A stretch of DNA of 64,000 bases from Prevotella fusca JCM 17724 (GCF_001262015.1 NZ_CP012074.1:950501-1014500), one strand, 5' to 3'; shown: positions 53,992-63,469, counted from the stretch's first letter. Numbers and translations are program-made. The notes: a model not told the origin generated them from the sequence alone.

Positions 53992-55245
53992 TTAATCCCT
54001 TTGCTCTATATGGAACCCCGCTTTGCGCAGGTCGTCCCAGTAATGGGGATAGGATTTTGACACTACCTCCGGATTGTTGATGCGTATTTCCCCCAGCTTG
54101 ATAGCCAGTGGCGCAAATGACATTGCCATACGATGGTCTTCGTAGGTGTCGATGACTGGCTGCTTCATCGGCTCGCAGCGTTCGCCATCCCACGACAGTT
54201 CCGACCCGTCAGTCTCATGAAGGATATAGCCCAGCTTCTCCATTTCCGTCTTCATTGCTTCGATACGGTCTGTTTCTTTGATTTTCAGGGTTCGTAAGCC
54301 CGTGAAATGGAAAGGTATCCCCAATATCGGGCACACGGCAATGAGAGTCTGCGCCAGGTCGGGCTGGTTGGTGAAATCGTAGTCCATCCTGTTCAGCATA
54401 CATGAATGGCGTGTTAAAGCAGCTTCGGACAACTTGTCGGAACCATTGTCGACAAAGCCTGTCTTGATACCTAACAGTGAGAAGATGTATCGGACAGACG
54501 AATCACCTTGTCGAGAACCGTCTTTCAGCCCCTGCAAATTAAACTTTGAACCGAGCTCTTCAGTCAGTGCAAGAATCTCATACCAGTAGCTTGCTGCACT
54601 CCAGTCACTTTCTATCGTGTATTTTCTTTGTTGGTAAGGCTGCGGTTTCACACTGATTGTGTCAATGTCAGTCCATTCAGCAGATACACCGAACTCGTGC
54701 ATGAGATGCAGCGTAAGGTCTATGTAGGGTCGGGAGATGATGTTACCCGTCAGTTGTAATTCTAACCCTTTCGTCAGTACAGGAGCAATCAACAGCAAAG
54801 CAGAGATGTACTGCGAACTGACGTTGCCCGGGATTTCCAGCCTCCCTCCCTCTAATTGTCTGCCACGGATGTGGAGTGGGGGATAGCCCTCCTCGCCGAT
54901 ATACTTAATGTCTGCACCTAAATAACGTAAAGCATCTACAAGTATTGCAATCGGACGGTGTTTCATCCGTTCTGTTCCTGTTATTGTGTGTTCACCTTCT
55001 GTTACACTCAAATAGGCTGTCATAAAGCGCATTGCCGTTCCGGCAGCCTTGATGTCGATAATATCCGACTGCCCTGCAAGCCCACGGATGATAACCTCCG
55101 TGTCATCACAATCCGACAGATTCTCAGGCATCCTTCCTCCTTCTGTGAGTGCATGAATAATCAATGCACGATTGCTAATGCTTTTTGACGCAGGAAGGGT
55201 TATGCAGGTATCAACAAGTCTGGGGCAAGTTATGACGTATTGCAT
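53992..55245 (-). CDS. aroA: 3-phosphoshikimate 1-carboxyvinyltransferase
   Basis: AroA (EPSP synthase) adds the enolpyruvyl group from PEP to shikimate 3-phosphate in aromatic amino-acid synthesis. It has 417 residues, a little short for the family. LPASKSISNRALIIHAL (phosphoshikimate-binding lysine), AGTAMRFMTAYLS, the KETDRIEAMKTEMEKLG segment and the late DHRMAMSFAPLAI are all present. A -7 box TAATTTTG lies on the minus strand at 55274-55281. It heads a run of genes through porX. Confidence 0.93.
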   Translation of the reverse strand: MQYVITCPRLVDTCITLPASKSISNRALIIHALTEGGRMPENLSDCDDTEVIIRGLAGQSDIIDIKAAGTAMRFMTAYLSVTEGEHTITGTERMKHRPIAILVDALRYLGADIKYIGEEGYPPLHIRGRQLEGGRLEIPGNVSSQYISALLLIAPVLTKGLELQLTGNIISRPYIDLTLHLMHEFGVSAEWTDIDTISVKPQPYQQRKYTIESDWSAASYWYEILALTEELGSKFNLQGLKDGSRQGDSSVRYIFSLLGIKTGFVDNGSDKLSEAALTRHSCMLNRMDYDFTNQPDLAQTLIAVCPILGIPFHFTGLRTLKIKETDRIEAMKTEMEKLGYILHETDGSELSWDGERCEPMKQPVIDTYEDHRMAMSFAPLAIKLGEIRINNPEVVSKSYPHYWDDLRKAGFHIEQRD

Positions 55246-55320
55246 GTGTATTTAGTGCAGATTTATTACATGACAAAATTACAAAATAAACTTGGTATAG
55301 GAGAAAAAGAAGTCCAAAAG

Positions 55321-55352
55321 TTTGCTAATATCGCAGAAAGTAAGTAATTTTG
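55321..55352 (+). promoter_or_regulatory. promoter of tRNA-Pro
   Basis: TTTG at 55321-55324 and TAATTTTG at 55345-55352, spacing 20 bp. The start point would be about 10 nt before the mature tRNA. Confidence 0.75.
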
Positions 55353-55369
55353 CACTGCTTAAAACATGA

Positions 55370-55444
55370 CGGGATGTAGTTCAGTAGGTTTAGAATGCTG
55401 GTCTGGGGGACCAGTGGTCGCCAGTTCGAGTCTGGTCATCCCGA
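55370..55444 (+). tRNA. tRNA-Pro, anticodon GGG
   Basis: A 75-nt cloverleaf. The acceptor arms CGGGATG and CATCCCG pair fully, with discriminator A. The D-arm region is AGTTCAGTAGGTTTAGAAT. The anticodon stem is CTGGT/ACCAG with loop CTGGGGG, giving anticodon GGG for proline. The T-arm carries GTTCGAGTC. CCA is not encoded. A promoter precedes it and a terminator follows. Confidence 0.93.
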
Positions 55445-55459
55445 CAGAAATATAATTAC

Positions 55460-55487
55460 AAAAGAGGCTGTTTGTGGCCTCTTTTTT
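55460..55487 (+). terminator. rho-independent terminator after tRNA-Pro
   Basis: AAAAGAGGC pairs with GCCTCTTTT across an 8-nt loop, followed by T residues, 15 nt after the tRNA. Confidence 0.85.
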
Positions 55488-55617
55488 GTTGTTTGAAATC
55501 ATACTGACAACACGCCTTGTCAATATGTCCCTTTACTCCATGTTAAGGGTGAAGCATTACAATTCATTTTTCAACTTTCTTATCAACGTGCAGAGGCTTA
55601 GCACATATTGTGCTGAT

Positions 55618-55660
55618 GCGCAACACCAATGGTGCGCATGGTGAACACCAATGGTGTGGA
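55618..55660. repeat. paired ACACCAATGGTG palindromes
   Basis: Two copies of the 12-bp palindrome ACACCAATGGTG, 22 bp apart, within GCGCAACACCAATGGTGCGC and a following GAACACCAATGGTGTGG. The palindrome resembles the core of repeat C2 (CAACACCATTGGTGTT). Confidence 0.5.
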
Positions 55661-55814
55661 CGGTTTATAGTCTTTATAGAAAACGATTACATTTAAAGTA
55701 GAAAGGGTTATTAACGTGTTAAGCTATAATGGAGAGAATGTAAAGCGGGGGAATATTCTCCTGCCTTCCTCCACATTCTCTTAGAATGAAAAGCTTTTAT
55801 TCGAATCTTATTCG

Positions 55815-55822
55815 TATCTTTG
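55815..55822 (+). promoter_or_regulatory. -7 box upstream of the hexosaminidase gene
   Basis: TATCTTTG, 64 nt before the ATG. No good -33 box; the upstream region is TTTTAT-rich. Confidence 0.45.
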
Positions 55823-55886
55823 CCGTATCTGTTTAGATGATAAAACCAAAATCTATCGTATTACATAATTAAAAACAAACAAGAAA

Positions 55887-58055
55887 ATGGCTACAATAGG
55901 CGTAACCTCTTGGACATATCTGCTGCAGAAACCTCTGCTGTTTATTAATAAAAAAAACGAGTTTAACAGCTTTCCAACTTGGAAGAGATATGTAGGAAAG
56001 GGTATGTCAATACTCTTTGTTGGTCTTTTATCAGGTCAGTCGGCTAATGCGCAGAACTTCAGAACCTTGCGCGATGTGAAGGTAAATGAAACTGTACTCG
56101 ACCTTTCGCAGACGGACTGTACAGTGATTCCTCGCAACGCAATGCATTCTTGTCACCGTCTGGCATCGCTGACGCTTCCTCCTAAGCTCGATTCTATTGG
56201 GACTCAGGCGTTCTTTGCTTGTGATGGAATCAGCGGAAAGCTACATTTCCCAGCGACTACACGTGTGGTAGATGCTTCTGCTTTCAATAGTTGTAAGCAA
56301 TTGACAGAACTTGTGTTTGACGGCTCTACACGCATAGGTACCTTTGCTTTTGCTAATTGTCGTGGACTTCGTGAAGTCCGTCTTTCGGCAGTAACCCCTC
56401 CCGTATGTGCTGACAATGCCTTTGATGGCATCGACCTTAGTCGTGTGAAACTCACCGTTCCAGCAAAAGCAAAGAAGGCATACCGTAGCGCACAAGGCTG
56501 GCGCAACTTCTTTGCAGCTCCAAAGTTTGAGAATGTATGCGGTCCGGAGAATATCCTTGTGCCCCGTCCGCTCAAGCTGGAAGTCTACTCAACTCGCCTT
56601 CCTCTCAAATGGCAGGATGTCGTAGGCGTAGAGGCTTCTCAGGAACTGAGTAATGAAAAGATACAGGCTGAAAACATCCTTGGTGAACGAACAGTATATA
56701 AGAAAGGACGTAACGGGGCAGGAGCAATGGTGCGCCTTGCACTCGACAAGTCCCTTGCTAATGATGAGGCTTACACCTTGCAGGTTGATGAAAAGGGAGT
56801 AACGATTAAAGGACGCACGGCTACAGGCGTGTTCAACGGACTGATGACACTTGAACAACTGTGTATTGGCAATGGTGTTTCAGCACGTTCTACAAAAATA
56901 CCTGCACTCTTTATTGCTGACCAACCACGTACAGCCATCCGTGAATTGATGGTCGACCCAGTGCGCCATTTCATTCCGTTTGAAGACCTGAAAGGTTTTG
57001 TCGTTGAGATGGCACGCTATAAATTCAATGCACTCCATCTCCATTTAGTTGATGATCAGGCTTGGCGTATAGAGATAAAGAAATATCCAAAACTCATCGA
57101 GAAAGGTTCTGATCGTGTCGGTATGGATGATATGCCGGAGCGTATCAGCGGTTATTATACACAGGACCAGATGCGCGAGCTCGTTCGTTTTGCAGCCCAG
57201 TATCATGTTATGGTGATTCCAGAGATTGAACTCCCCGGTCACGAAGTGGCTGCTGTTCACTGTTTCCCACAGCTTTCTTGTGCCAAGAAACCTGTGCCTG
57301 TCCGTCTGACTTGTGGTGTAAGTAATGAGTTGCTTTGTCCTGCAGAGCCGTTTGTTTATGAGTTCCTCGATAATGTATTGACCGAGTTAGCTGATGTCTT
57401 CCCTGCTCCATACGTTCATTTGGGGGGTGATGAGGCTGGCCAGCCACCATTGGGTGCGTGGTCAGATTGTGCTGCTTGTACGGCACTGAAGCAGAAAGAA
57501 GGCTATACAGAGAGCTGGCAGTTGCAGCAGTATCTCTTCGATAGAGTGATTAATAAACTTCAGTCATTGGGAAAGACCCCGATGTATTGGTATGAACAGG
57601 AGTTCAAGACCATCCAGCCGGGTTGTGTGGTTTATGCGTGGCGACACGGTTTGACGAAGACCGCAATTGATGCTGCCGTACGCAATAAGGCAAAGATTAT
57701 GCTCTGTCCGGGTGAACACTGCTATCTTGACTATCCGCAACAGCGGGGCGACATGCCCGAGAAGAACTGGGGAATGCCGGTTACTACGCTTGAACAGACT
57801 TATCGTCTTGACCCGGCATGGGGGCAGGACAGCGTCTTTGTTCGTGATAATCTGCTCGGTGTGAGTGGTACGCTCTGGAGTGAATGTATCAACTCAACAG
57901 AACGAATTTACTATCAGGCTTTCCCACGTGCTGCCGCTTTGGCTGAAGCTGGATGGAGTGTGGCGGAACGCCGTAGTTATAAAGAGTTCCTCACCCGTAT
58001 TCGTCCATTGACGCATGATATGCAACGCCGTGGTATTGCAGTAAACGTAAGATAA
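55887..58055 (+). CDS. beta-N-acetylhexosaminidase (GH20) with N-terminal BspA-type LRR
   Basis: 722 residues. An unusually long N-terminus (about 37 residues) precedes a hydrophobic signal core (GMSILFVGLLSGQSANAQ). Residues 50-210 form a BspA-like leucine-rich repeat unit (VDASAFNSCKQLTELVFDGS, GTFAFANCRGLREVRLSA). From about residue 225 a GH20b-like and then a GH20 catalytic domain follows, with ALHLHLVDDQAWRIEIKKYP and the catalytic Asp-Glu pair at residues 515-516 in HLGGDEAG. It should remove terminal GlcNAc or GalNAc from host glycans or peptidoglycan. The LRR part could bind host protein or glycan. Repeat D2 follows the stop. Confidence 0.9.
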   Translation: MATIGVTSWTYLLQKPLLFINKKNEFNSFPTWKRYVGKGMSILFVGLLSGQSANAQNFRTLRDVKVNETVLDLSQTDCTVIPRNAMHSCHRLASLTLPPKLDSIGTQAFFACDGISGKLHFPATTRVVDASAFNSCKQLTELVFDGSTRIGTFAFANCRGLREVRLSAVTPPVCADNAFDGIDLSRVKLTVPAKAKKAYRSAQGWRNFFAAPKFENVCGPENILVPRPLKLEVYSTRLPLKWQDVVGVEASQELSNEKIQAENILGERTVYKKGRNGAGAMVRLALDKSLANDEAYTLQVDEKGVTIKGRTATGVFNGLMTLEQLCIGNGVSARSTKIPALFIADQPRTAIRELMVDPVRHFIPFEDLKGFVVEMARYKFNALHLHLVDDQAWRIEIKKYPKLIEKGSDRVGMDDMPERISGYYTQDQMRELVRFAAQYHVMVIPEIELPGHEVAAVHCFPQLSCAKKPVPVRLTCGVSNELLCPAEPFVYEFLDNVLTELADVFPAPYVHLGGDEAGQPPLGAWSDCAACTALKQKEGYTESWQLQQYLFDRVINKLQSLGKTPMYWYEQEFKTIQPGCVVYAWRHGLTKTAIDAAVRNKAKIMLCPGEHCYLDYPQQRGDMPEKNWGMPVTTLEQTYRLDPAWGQDSVFVRDNLLGVSGTLWSECINSTERIYYQAFPRAAALAEAGWSVAERRSYKEFLTRIRPLTHDMQRRGIAVNVR

Positions 58056-58121
58056 GTTGCAATTGATGGTCGTCGGGCTGTAAGAAGAATGTCTTTACGA
58101 CTGCGACTGGTCATTATAAAA

Positions 58122-58210
58122 GAATTATCATCACGAAGATAATAATTTATTTTCGTGATGATAAATATTTCTTTTCATGAAAAAAATATTTCTTTTCATG
58201 AAAATAATTC
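58122..58210. repeat. TTTTCATGAAAA palindromic repeat, copy D2
   Basis: About 89 bp, 66 nt after the hexosaminidase stop. The right end is identical to D1's right end for 28 bp, through CATGAAAATAATTCG. The left half has diverged into TCATCACGA and TTCGTGATGA palindromes. Confidence 0.7.
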
Positions 58211-58393
58211 GCTGGAGCGTAGCTATGAGAAGTCAAAAGGGCATCTATCAGCTGCTTAGGTCTTACCTCTAATATTCGTAGAGAGCATGGGTAAAATCCT
58301 TCCTCCTTTCTTTCTATATCTTTAATTAGCATCAGGAACAGAAGTGATGTCTTAACTCCTTTCACCCCCTTTCACTCCTTAACTCCTCGACCC

Positions 58394-58846
58394 CTACCTT
58401 CTCTCTTGGAAGAACCGCTGCATCAAGGTGCGACATTCCTCTTCCATGACACCGTAAGTAACGTTGGCTTTAGGGTGGAAAGCCTTGGGTGCATACTCAT
58501 GGTAGCCCCGTTTTTCATCGGGACAACCGTAAACAATGCGTCGGAGCTGTGCCCAGCCGATGGCACCAGCACACATAACACAAGGTTCAACCGTTACATA
58601 TAGCGTGCAATCCTGCAGGTATTTGCCTCCCAACTCGTTGGCAGCCATGGTTATTGCCTGCATCTCTGCGTGTGCAGTAACGTCGTTAAGCGTCTCTGTC
58701 AGATTATGGGCACGAGCGATGATGCGGTCACGGCAGACAATGACGGCACCAACAGGGATTTCACCTTCTTTATAGGCAGCTTCGGCTTCTGCCAATGCAC
58801 GCTGCATATAGTATAGGTCTTTCTTGGTTTGTTCTTCTGTACTCAT
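58394..58846 (-). CDS. tadA: tRNA-specific adenosine deaminase / nucleoside deaminase
   Basis: A 150-residue zinc deaminase of the TadA/CDA type that makes inosine at the wobble position of tRNA-Arg. HAEMQAITMA (zinc His and catalytic Glu) and PCVMCAGAIGWAQLRRIVYG (two zinc cysteines) are present, and the length is normal. A -7 box TATTTTTG on the minus strand (58851-58858) lies only 5 nt before the start codon, so the mRNA may have almost no leader. Confidence 0.9.
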   Translation of the reverse strand: MSTEEQTKKDLYYMQRALAEAEAAYKEGEIPVGAVIVCRDRIIARAHNLTETLNDVTAHAEMQAITMAANELGGKYLQDCTLYVTVEPCVMCAGAIGWAQLRRIVYGCPDEKRGYHEYAPKAFHPKANVTYGVMEEECRTLMQRFFQERR

Positions 58847-58868
58847 GCTGCAAAAATACGGGTTTTAT

Positions 58869-58899
58869 TTTGATTTTACGAAAGATTATTCTAACTTTG
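58869..58899 (+). promoter_or_regulatory. promoter of the yraN-birA genes
   Basis: TTTG at 58869-58872 and TAACTTTG at 58892-58899, spacing 19 bp. The leader before yraN would be about 175 nt. The box overlaps the tadA promoter region on the other strand. Confidence 0.65.
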
Positions 58900-59080
58900 T
58901 ACACTGAATCATAATATATACACAATCCTGAAAGGAGTCATGAAGTTTAAAGAGTTAGAAGGAGTTTAGCCAAGACCTTCGTTTCACCTGAAAGCTGCCA
59001 CGATACCATCTAAAGAGTCGTCTTAACGCTTTCTAACTTCCTTAACATCTTCACTTCTGTAAATAATGTAAGAAAGACGC

Positions 59081-59446
59081 ATGGCATACCATAACGAACT
59101 GGGCAAATGGGGCGAGGATGTGGCTGCAAGCTATCTCCAGCAGTTGGGATATGCCATTCTTCACCGTAACTGGGACTATCACCATCGTGACCTTGATATT
59201 GTCGCAATAGATAATGGTACGCTGGTCATTGTTGAAGTGAAGACACGGAAGAACGAGCAGTTTGCTGATGCTGACGAGGCTGTTACGCCACAGAAGGTGC
59301 GTTCGCTCTCCATCGCAGCCAATGCGTACGTCAAGCGGTATGGCATCAGTCTGGATATCCGCTTTGACATCATCACCGTTGTGGGACAACCTGAGGGAAC
59401 AAATGAAGTGCGTCATGTGAAGGATGCCTTTCTTCCTTTCGTCTAA
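59081..59446 (+). CDS. YraN/UPF0102 family nuclease-like protein
   Basis: 121 residues, the typical length. The nuclease-fold motifs are visible: NELGKWGEDVAASYLQQLGY at the start, RNWDYHHRDLDIVAIDNG with the catalytic Asp, and LVIVEVKTRKNEQF with the Glu-x-Lys. The family belongs to the PD-(D/E)XK type and its exact role is unsettled. It starts the birA transcript, with birA 14 nt downstream. Confidence 0.9.
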   Translation: MAYHNELGKWGEDVAASYLQQLGYAILHRNWDYHHRDLDIVAIDNGTLVIVEVKTRKNEQFADADEAVTPQKVRSLSIAANAYVKRYGISLDIRFDIITVVGQPEGTNEVRHVKDAFLPFV

Positions 59447-59460
59447 AGAACAGAACATAA

Positions 59461-60252
59461 ATGAAGATAATAGATGCCGTACTGGGCTTTTTCAAGCCTG
59501 CAGTAGTTGAGAAAGAAAGAGAAGTAAATGTCGTAAGACTGGATACAGTTGACAGTACGAACTCTTTTCTGCGTACTTATACACCTGCTGACGACGAGCC
59601 GATGACGGTTGTTGTTGCTGATTATCAGACAGCAGGACGAGGACAGGGAACAAACACATGGGAAAGTGAAGCTGGCAAGAACCTGTTGTTTTCGGTGCTT
59701 GTCCATCCGACGATGCTGCCTGTACGCAGCCAGTTCCTGCTCTCGGAAGCTGGAGCATTGGCACTGAAAGAGGCTTTGACAGACTATGTAAAGGATGACA
59801 TACGACTGAAATGGCCGAATGACATCTATTGGAAAGACAAGAAGCTGAGCGGTACACTGATTGAGACAAAGCTCGCTGGAGGACGTATCAAGGACTGCAT
59901 CTTCGGTGTGGGACTGAACGTAAATCAGGAGGCGTTCCACAGTGATGCACCTAATCCCGTCTCTCTCTGTCAGATATTAGGGCATGAAGTTGACAAGAAA
60001 GAGCTGTTGGAGAAGATTGTCAAGAAGTTCTCCGAACTTTACAACCTGTTGGAAATGGGCGGATATAACGATATTAGCGCAATGTATCACGAAGCTCTGT
60101 ATCGGCGTGGAGGCTTCCACAAGTTCCGTGATGCCGACGGCGAGTTTGATGGAGCTATCGTTGAGGTGGAAGACGACGGGCATCTCATTCTACGTGACAA
60201 GAGTGGCAGGATACGTAAATACCAGTTCAAAGAAGTAGAATTTATTATATAA
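59461..60252 (+). CDS. birA: biotin--[acetyl-CoA-carboxylase] ligase
   Basis: Biotin protein ligase attaches biotin to carrier lysines. 263 residues, with no N-terminal DNA-binding domain, so it is the non-regulatory type. The ligase motifs are GRGQGTNTWESEAGKNLLFS, RLKWPNDIYW and CIFGVGLNVNQ. The C-terminal domain ends IRKYQFKEVEF. It lies 14 nt after yraN. Confidence 0.93.
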   Translation: MKIIDAVLGFFKPAVVEKEREVNVVRLDTVDSTNSFLRTYTPADDEPMTVVVADYQTAGRGQGTNTWESEAGKNLLFSVLVHPTMLPVRSQFLLSEAGALALKEALTDYVKDDIRLKWPNDIYWKDKKLSGTLIETKLAGGRIKDCIFGVGLNVNQEAFHSDAPNPVSLCQILGHEVDKKELLEKIVKKFSELYNLLEMGGYNDISAMYHEALYRRGGFHKFRDADGEFDGAIVEVEDDGHLILRDKSGRIRKYQFKEVEFII

Positions 60253-60395
60253 TAAGGTGTTCTTTGGGAAGTAAAGGAGTCAGGACGTTAGAAGAGTGAA
60301 TTTTAAAACCTCTGCTAAATGCCCTACTCGCCATTATATGGTACATCTGAATTTAACTCCTCTAACTCCCCCTCAACATCCTAAATCCTAAAATA

Positions 60396-61106
60396 ATGGC
60401 AAGATTTAAAAGAATACTCTTGAAGCTCTCGGGTGAGAGTCTGATGGGAAAACAGGGCTTCGGAATTGACCCTGAACGTCTTAGTGATTATGCTAAGCAG
60501 ATTAAGGAAGTACACGGAATGGGCGTACAGATTGGTATTGTCATCGGTGGCGGCAACATCTTCCGTGGCTTGAGTGGCAGTCAGAAAGGCTTTGACCGTG
60601 TGAAAGGCGACCAGATGGGTATGTGTGCAACCGTCATCAACTCCCTTGCGCTCAGCTCGGCACTCGAGGCTGCCGGCGTGAAAGCCAAGGTTCTGACAGC
60701 TATCCGTATGGAACCAATCGGTGAGTTCTATAGCAAGTGGAAGGCTATCGAGGCTATGGAGGCAGGTTACGTCTGCATTTTCTCAGCCGGAACGGGTAGT
60801 CCTTACTTTACTACTGACACTGGCTCAAGTCTGCGTGGTATTGAGATTGAGGCGGACGTAATGCTCAAGGGAACACGTGTGGACGGTATATATACGGCTG
60901 ACCCGGAGAAAGATCCGATCGCAACGAAGTTCTCTGAAATCACATATGATGAGATTTACACCAAAGGACTCAAGGTAATGGACCTCACCGCAACCACGAT
61001 GTGTAAGGAGAATGACCTGCCCATTTATGTATTCAACATGGACGTTGTCGGCAACCTGAAGAAAGTTATGGACGGCGAGGACATCGGAACGTTAGTACAT
61101 AACTAA
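60396..61106 (+). CDS. pyrH: UMP kinase
   Basis: PyrH phosphorylates UMP to UDP in pyrimidine synthesis. It has 236 residues. RILLKLSGESLMGKQGFG starts the protein, and IGIVIGGGNIFRG, FSAGTGSPYFTTDTGSSLRGIE and VDGIYTADPEKD are the standard family motifs. It has 143 nt of upstream sequence with no clear promoter. Confidence 0.97.
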   Translation: MARFKRILLKLSGESLMGKQGFGIDPERLSDYAKQIKEVHGMGVQIGIVIGGGNIFRGLSGSQKGFDRVKGDQMGMCATVINSLALSSALEAAGVKAKVLTAIRMEPIGEFYSKWKAIEAMEAGYVCIFSAGTGSPYFTTDTGSSLRGIEIEADVMLKGTRVDGIYTADPEKDPIATKFSEITYDEIYTKGLKVMDLTATTMCKENDLPIYVFNMDVVGNLKKVMDGEDIGTLVHN

Positions 61107-61208
61107 ATCTTATTACTTGTAAGTTAATATTCGGACATATTATAGAGCCTTCAGCTGTTATAAATATTTAATCTGTATATTGTTCAATGTTATAAAAAAT
61201 AATTTGTT

Positions 61209-61216
61209 TATCTTTG
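61209..61216 (+). promoter_or_regulatory. -7 box upstream of dsbD
   Basis: TATCTTTG, 28 nt before the ATG at 61244. No TTTG was found at the usual spacing. Confidence 0.5.
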
Positions 61217-61243
61217 CAGTTCTAATTTTAATTGTACAAATCA

Positions 61244-63343
61244 ATGAACAGAAAAAATACATTACTTTTCCTCTTTACGCTGTTGTTCAGCCTCACAGCT
61301 ATGGCGCAGCAAAAGCCTGTTCACTTCTCTGTTCAACAGAAGCAGGTATCTCCAACAGAGGTAGAGGTTGTCTTCACAGCCAAGATTGACCAGGGGTGGC
61401 ACGTCTATTCGACCAATCTTCCTGCTGACGGACCGACTTCAGCGTCTTTGCACATAGAGAAGGCAGAGGGCGTAACACCAGTAGGGAAGCTCACTGCCCG
61501 TGGCAAGGAGCTGAACGTTTATGACAAGTCTTTCGAGATGAAGCTGCGCTATTTCGAGAATAACGTAAGTTTCGTTCAGCGTTACAAGATTACAGCCAAG
61601 ACCTATAACATAAAAGGTTACTTGGAATATGGTGCCTGCAACGACGAAATGTGTATGCCGCCAATGCAGGAAAACTTCAATTTCAAGGGCGACGGACCAG
61701 CTTCCGCACCAGCAGCTGCGCCGACAGCTGCCAACGCTGAAACCAACAAAACACCGACAGCTGCTACTGATGTAGCAGCTGATGGTTTATCTGCACTTTC
61801 CACTATGCCGGCAGATACGGCTAAAAAGGCAGATGTCCTACCAGTGGACACTGCCGCAGCAACACAGCAGGCAAGCGTACAGACAACTTCTGATACCAAC
61901 CTATGGCAACCTGTCATCAGGGAGTTATCAGCATTCAACAGCACTAAGGACAGCAAAAACAGCTCTCTCTGGAGCATCTTCTTCATGGGTATCATCGGCG
62001 GCTTCATCGCCCTTCTCACCCCATGTGTATGGCCGATCATCCCAATGACGGTCAGCTTCTTCCTCAAGCGTGCCAAGGACGACCGCAAGAAGGGAATCCG
62101 TGATGCAGTGACATACGGCTTGTCTATCATCGTCATCTATATGGCTTTGGCAACGCTTGTTACCTGGGCATTTGGTCCACAGAAGTTAAACGAGCTGGCA
62201 ACCAATGCGCCGTTCAATGTCTTCTTCTTCCTTTTGCTGGTGGTTTTTGCCTTCAGTTTCTTCGGATGGTTTGAACTCCGCCTGCCTTCATCATGGGGTA
62301 ATGCAGTCGACAATAAGGCTTCTGCCACTACAGGATTGCTCTCAATCTTCCTGATGGCATTCACTTTGGCTCTGGTAAGTTTCTCTTGTACAGCACCTGT
62401 CGTTGGTCTTCTCCTTGTTCAGGCAGCCACAAGTGGTGACTGGGTAGCACCGGCTGTAGGAATGTTCGGCTTTGCCTTGGCACTTGCCCTGCCTTTCACA
62501 TTCTTTGCACTCTTCCCAACTTTGCTCAAAAAAGCACCGAAGTCTGGTTCATGGATGAATATGATTAAGGTCGTATTAGGCTTCATTGAGTTGGCATTCT
62601 CGCTGAAGTTCCTTTCTGTTGCTGACCTCGCATACGGCTGGCACATTCTTGACCGTGAGACATTCCTCTCTATTTGGATAGTCCTCTTCGGTCTGCTGGG
62701 ACTTTATCTCATTGGCAAACTCAAGTTCCCACACGACGACCTGGAACAGAAAGCTATGCCTGTACCTGCCATCATGCTGGGTCTTTGCTCACTGGCATTC
62801 TCTGTTTATATGCTTCCAGGACTATGGGGTGCACCTTGTAAGGCTGTCAGTGCCTTCGCACCACCTATCAACACACAGGATTTCAACCTTGCTCCACAGA
62901 CCGTACATGCTGATTATACCGATTATGATGAGGGTATGCGTGCTGCAGCTGCAGCGGGCAAACCGGTATTGGTTGACTTCACTGGCTTCGGTTGTGTCAA
63001 CTGTCGTAAGATGGAGGCATCCGTATGGACCGACTCACGTGTAGCTGACAAACTGAAGAAAGATTACATCCTCATCTCGCTCTATGTGGATGACAAGACA
63101 CCATTGAAGGAACAGGTAGAGGTGAAACTGCCTGATGGAACATCCCGCACACTCCGTACAGTGGGTGACAAGTGGAGCTATCTGGAGCAGACGAAGTTCG
63201 GTTATCTCGCTCAGCCTTTCTATGTTCCATTAGACAATGCAGGCAAGCCGTTGAATGGCAGCTTCAGTTTCAAGGAGGATGTACCGGCTTATCTTAAATT
63301 CCTTGATAAGGGATTGGAGAATTACCGTGCCCAACAGCAGTAA
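61244..63343 (+). CDS. dsbD: cytochrome c biogenesis / thiol:disulfide interchange protein DsbD
   Basis: DsbD carries reducing power across the membrane to periplasmic thiols. It has 699 residues from the ATG at 61244. An earlier start would be TTG at 61232, which is less likely. The signal peptide is LLFLFTLLFSLTAMAQQ. An N-terminal DsbD-alpha domain has ACNDEMCMPP, then an Ala/Pro-rich linker (residues 150-220), then an eight-helix domain with Cys in ALLTPCVWPIIP and SFSCTAPVVG. The C-terminal thioredoxin domain has GFGCVNCRKME. It may be monocistronic, with a -7 box upstream and a terminator at 63412-63469. Confidence 0.93.
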   Translation: MNRKNTLLFLFTLLFSLTAMAQQKPVHFSVQQKQVSPTEVEVVFTAKIDQGWHVYSTNLPADGPTSASLHIEKAEGVTPVGKLTARGKELNVYDKSFEMKLRYFENNVSFVQRYKITAKTYNIKGYLEYGACNDEMCMPPMQENFNFKGDGPASAPAAAPTAANAETNKTPTAATDVAADGLSALSTMPADTAKKADVLPVDTAAATQQASVQTTSDTNLWQPVIRELSAFNSTKDSKNSSLWSIFFMGIIGGFIALLTPCVWPIIPMTVSFFLKRAKDDRKKGIRDAVTYGLSIIVIYMALATLVTWAFGPQKLNELATNAPFNVFFFLLLVVFAFSFFGWFELRLPSSWGNAVDNKASATTGLLSIFLMAFTLALVSFSCTAPVVGLLLVQAATSGDWVAPAVGMFGFALALALPFTFFALFPTLLKKAPKSGSWMNMIKVVLGFIELAFSLKFLSVADLAYGWHILDRETFLSIWIVLFGLLGLYLIGKLKFPHDDLEQKAMPVPAIMLGLCSLAFSVYMLPGLWGAPCKAVSAFAPPINTQDFNLAPQTVHADYTDYDEGMRAAAAAGKPVLVDFTGFGCVNCRKMEASVWTDSRVADKLKKDYILISLYVDDKTPLKEQVEVKLPDGTSRTLRTVGDKWSYLEQTKFGYLAQPFYVPLDNAGKPLNGSFSFKEDVPAYLKFLDKGLENYRAQQQ

Positions 63344-63411
63344 AAATAATACGTAATAACATTGTTTTTGGCTACTTATAGCATAGCACAAAGTCGATAG
63401 TTATAAATTCT

Positions 63412-63469
63412 AAAGAGGGGTTGTTTCAAAGAAATCATTAATGGTTTCAATTTGATACAACCCCCTTTT
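63412..63469 (+). terminator. rho-independent terminator after dsbD
   Basis: AAAGAGGGGTTGTTTCAAA pairs with TTTGATACAACCCCCTTTT, 69 nt after the dsbD stop. It resembles the hairpin after tpiA in its TGTATCAAA arm. Confidence 0.75.

Larger units (their letters stand above)
55445..55886. other. intergenic stretch after tRNA-Pro
   Basis: 442 bp without a gene. It holds the tRNA terminator (55460-55487), a pair of ACACCAATGGTG palindromes (55618-55660) related to the core of repeat C, and the hexosaminidase -7 box (55815-55822). Confidence 0.65.
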
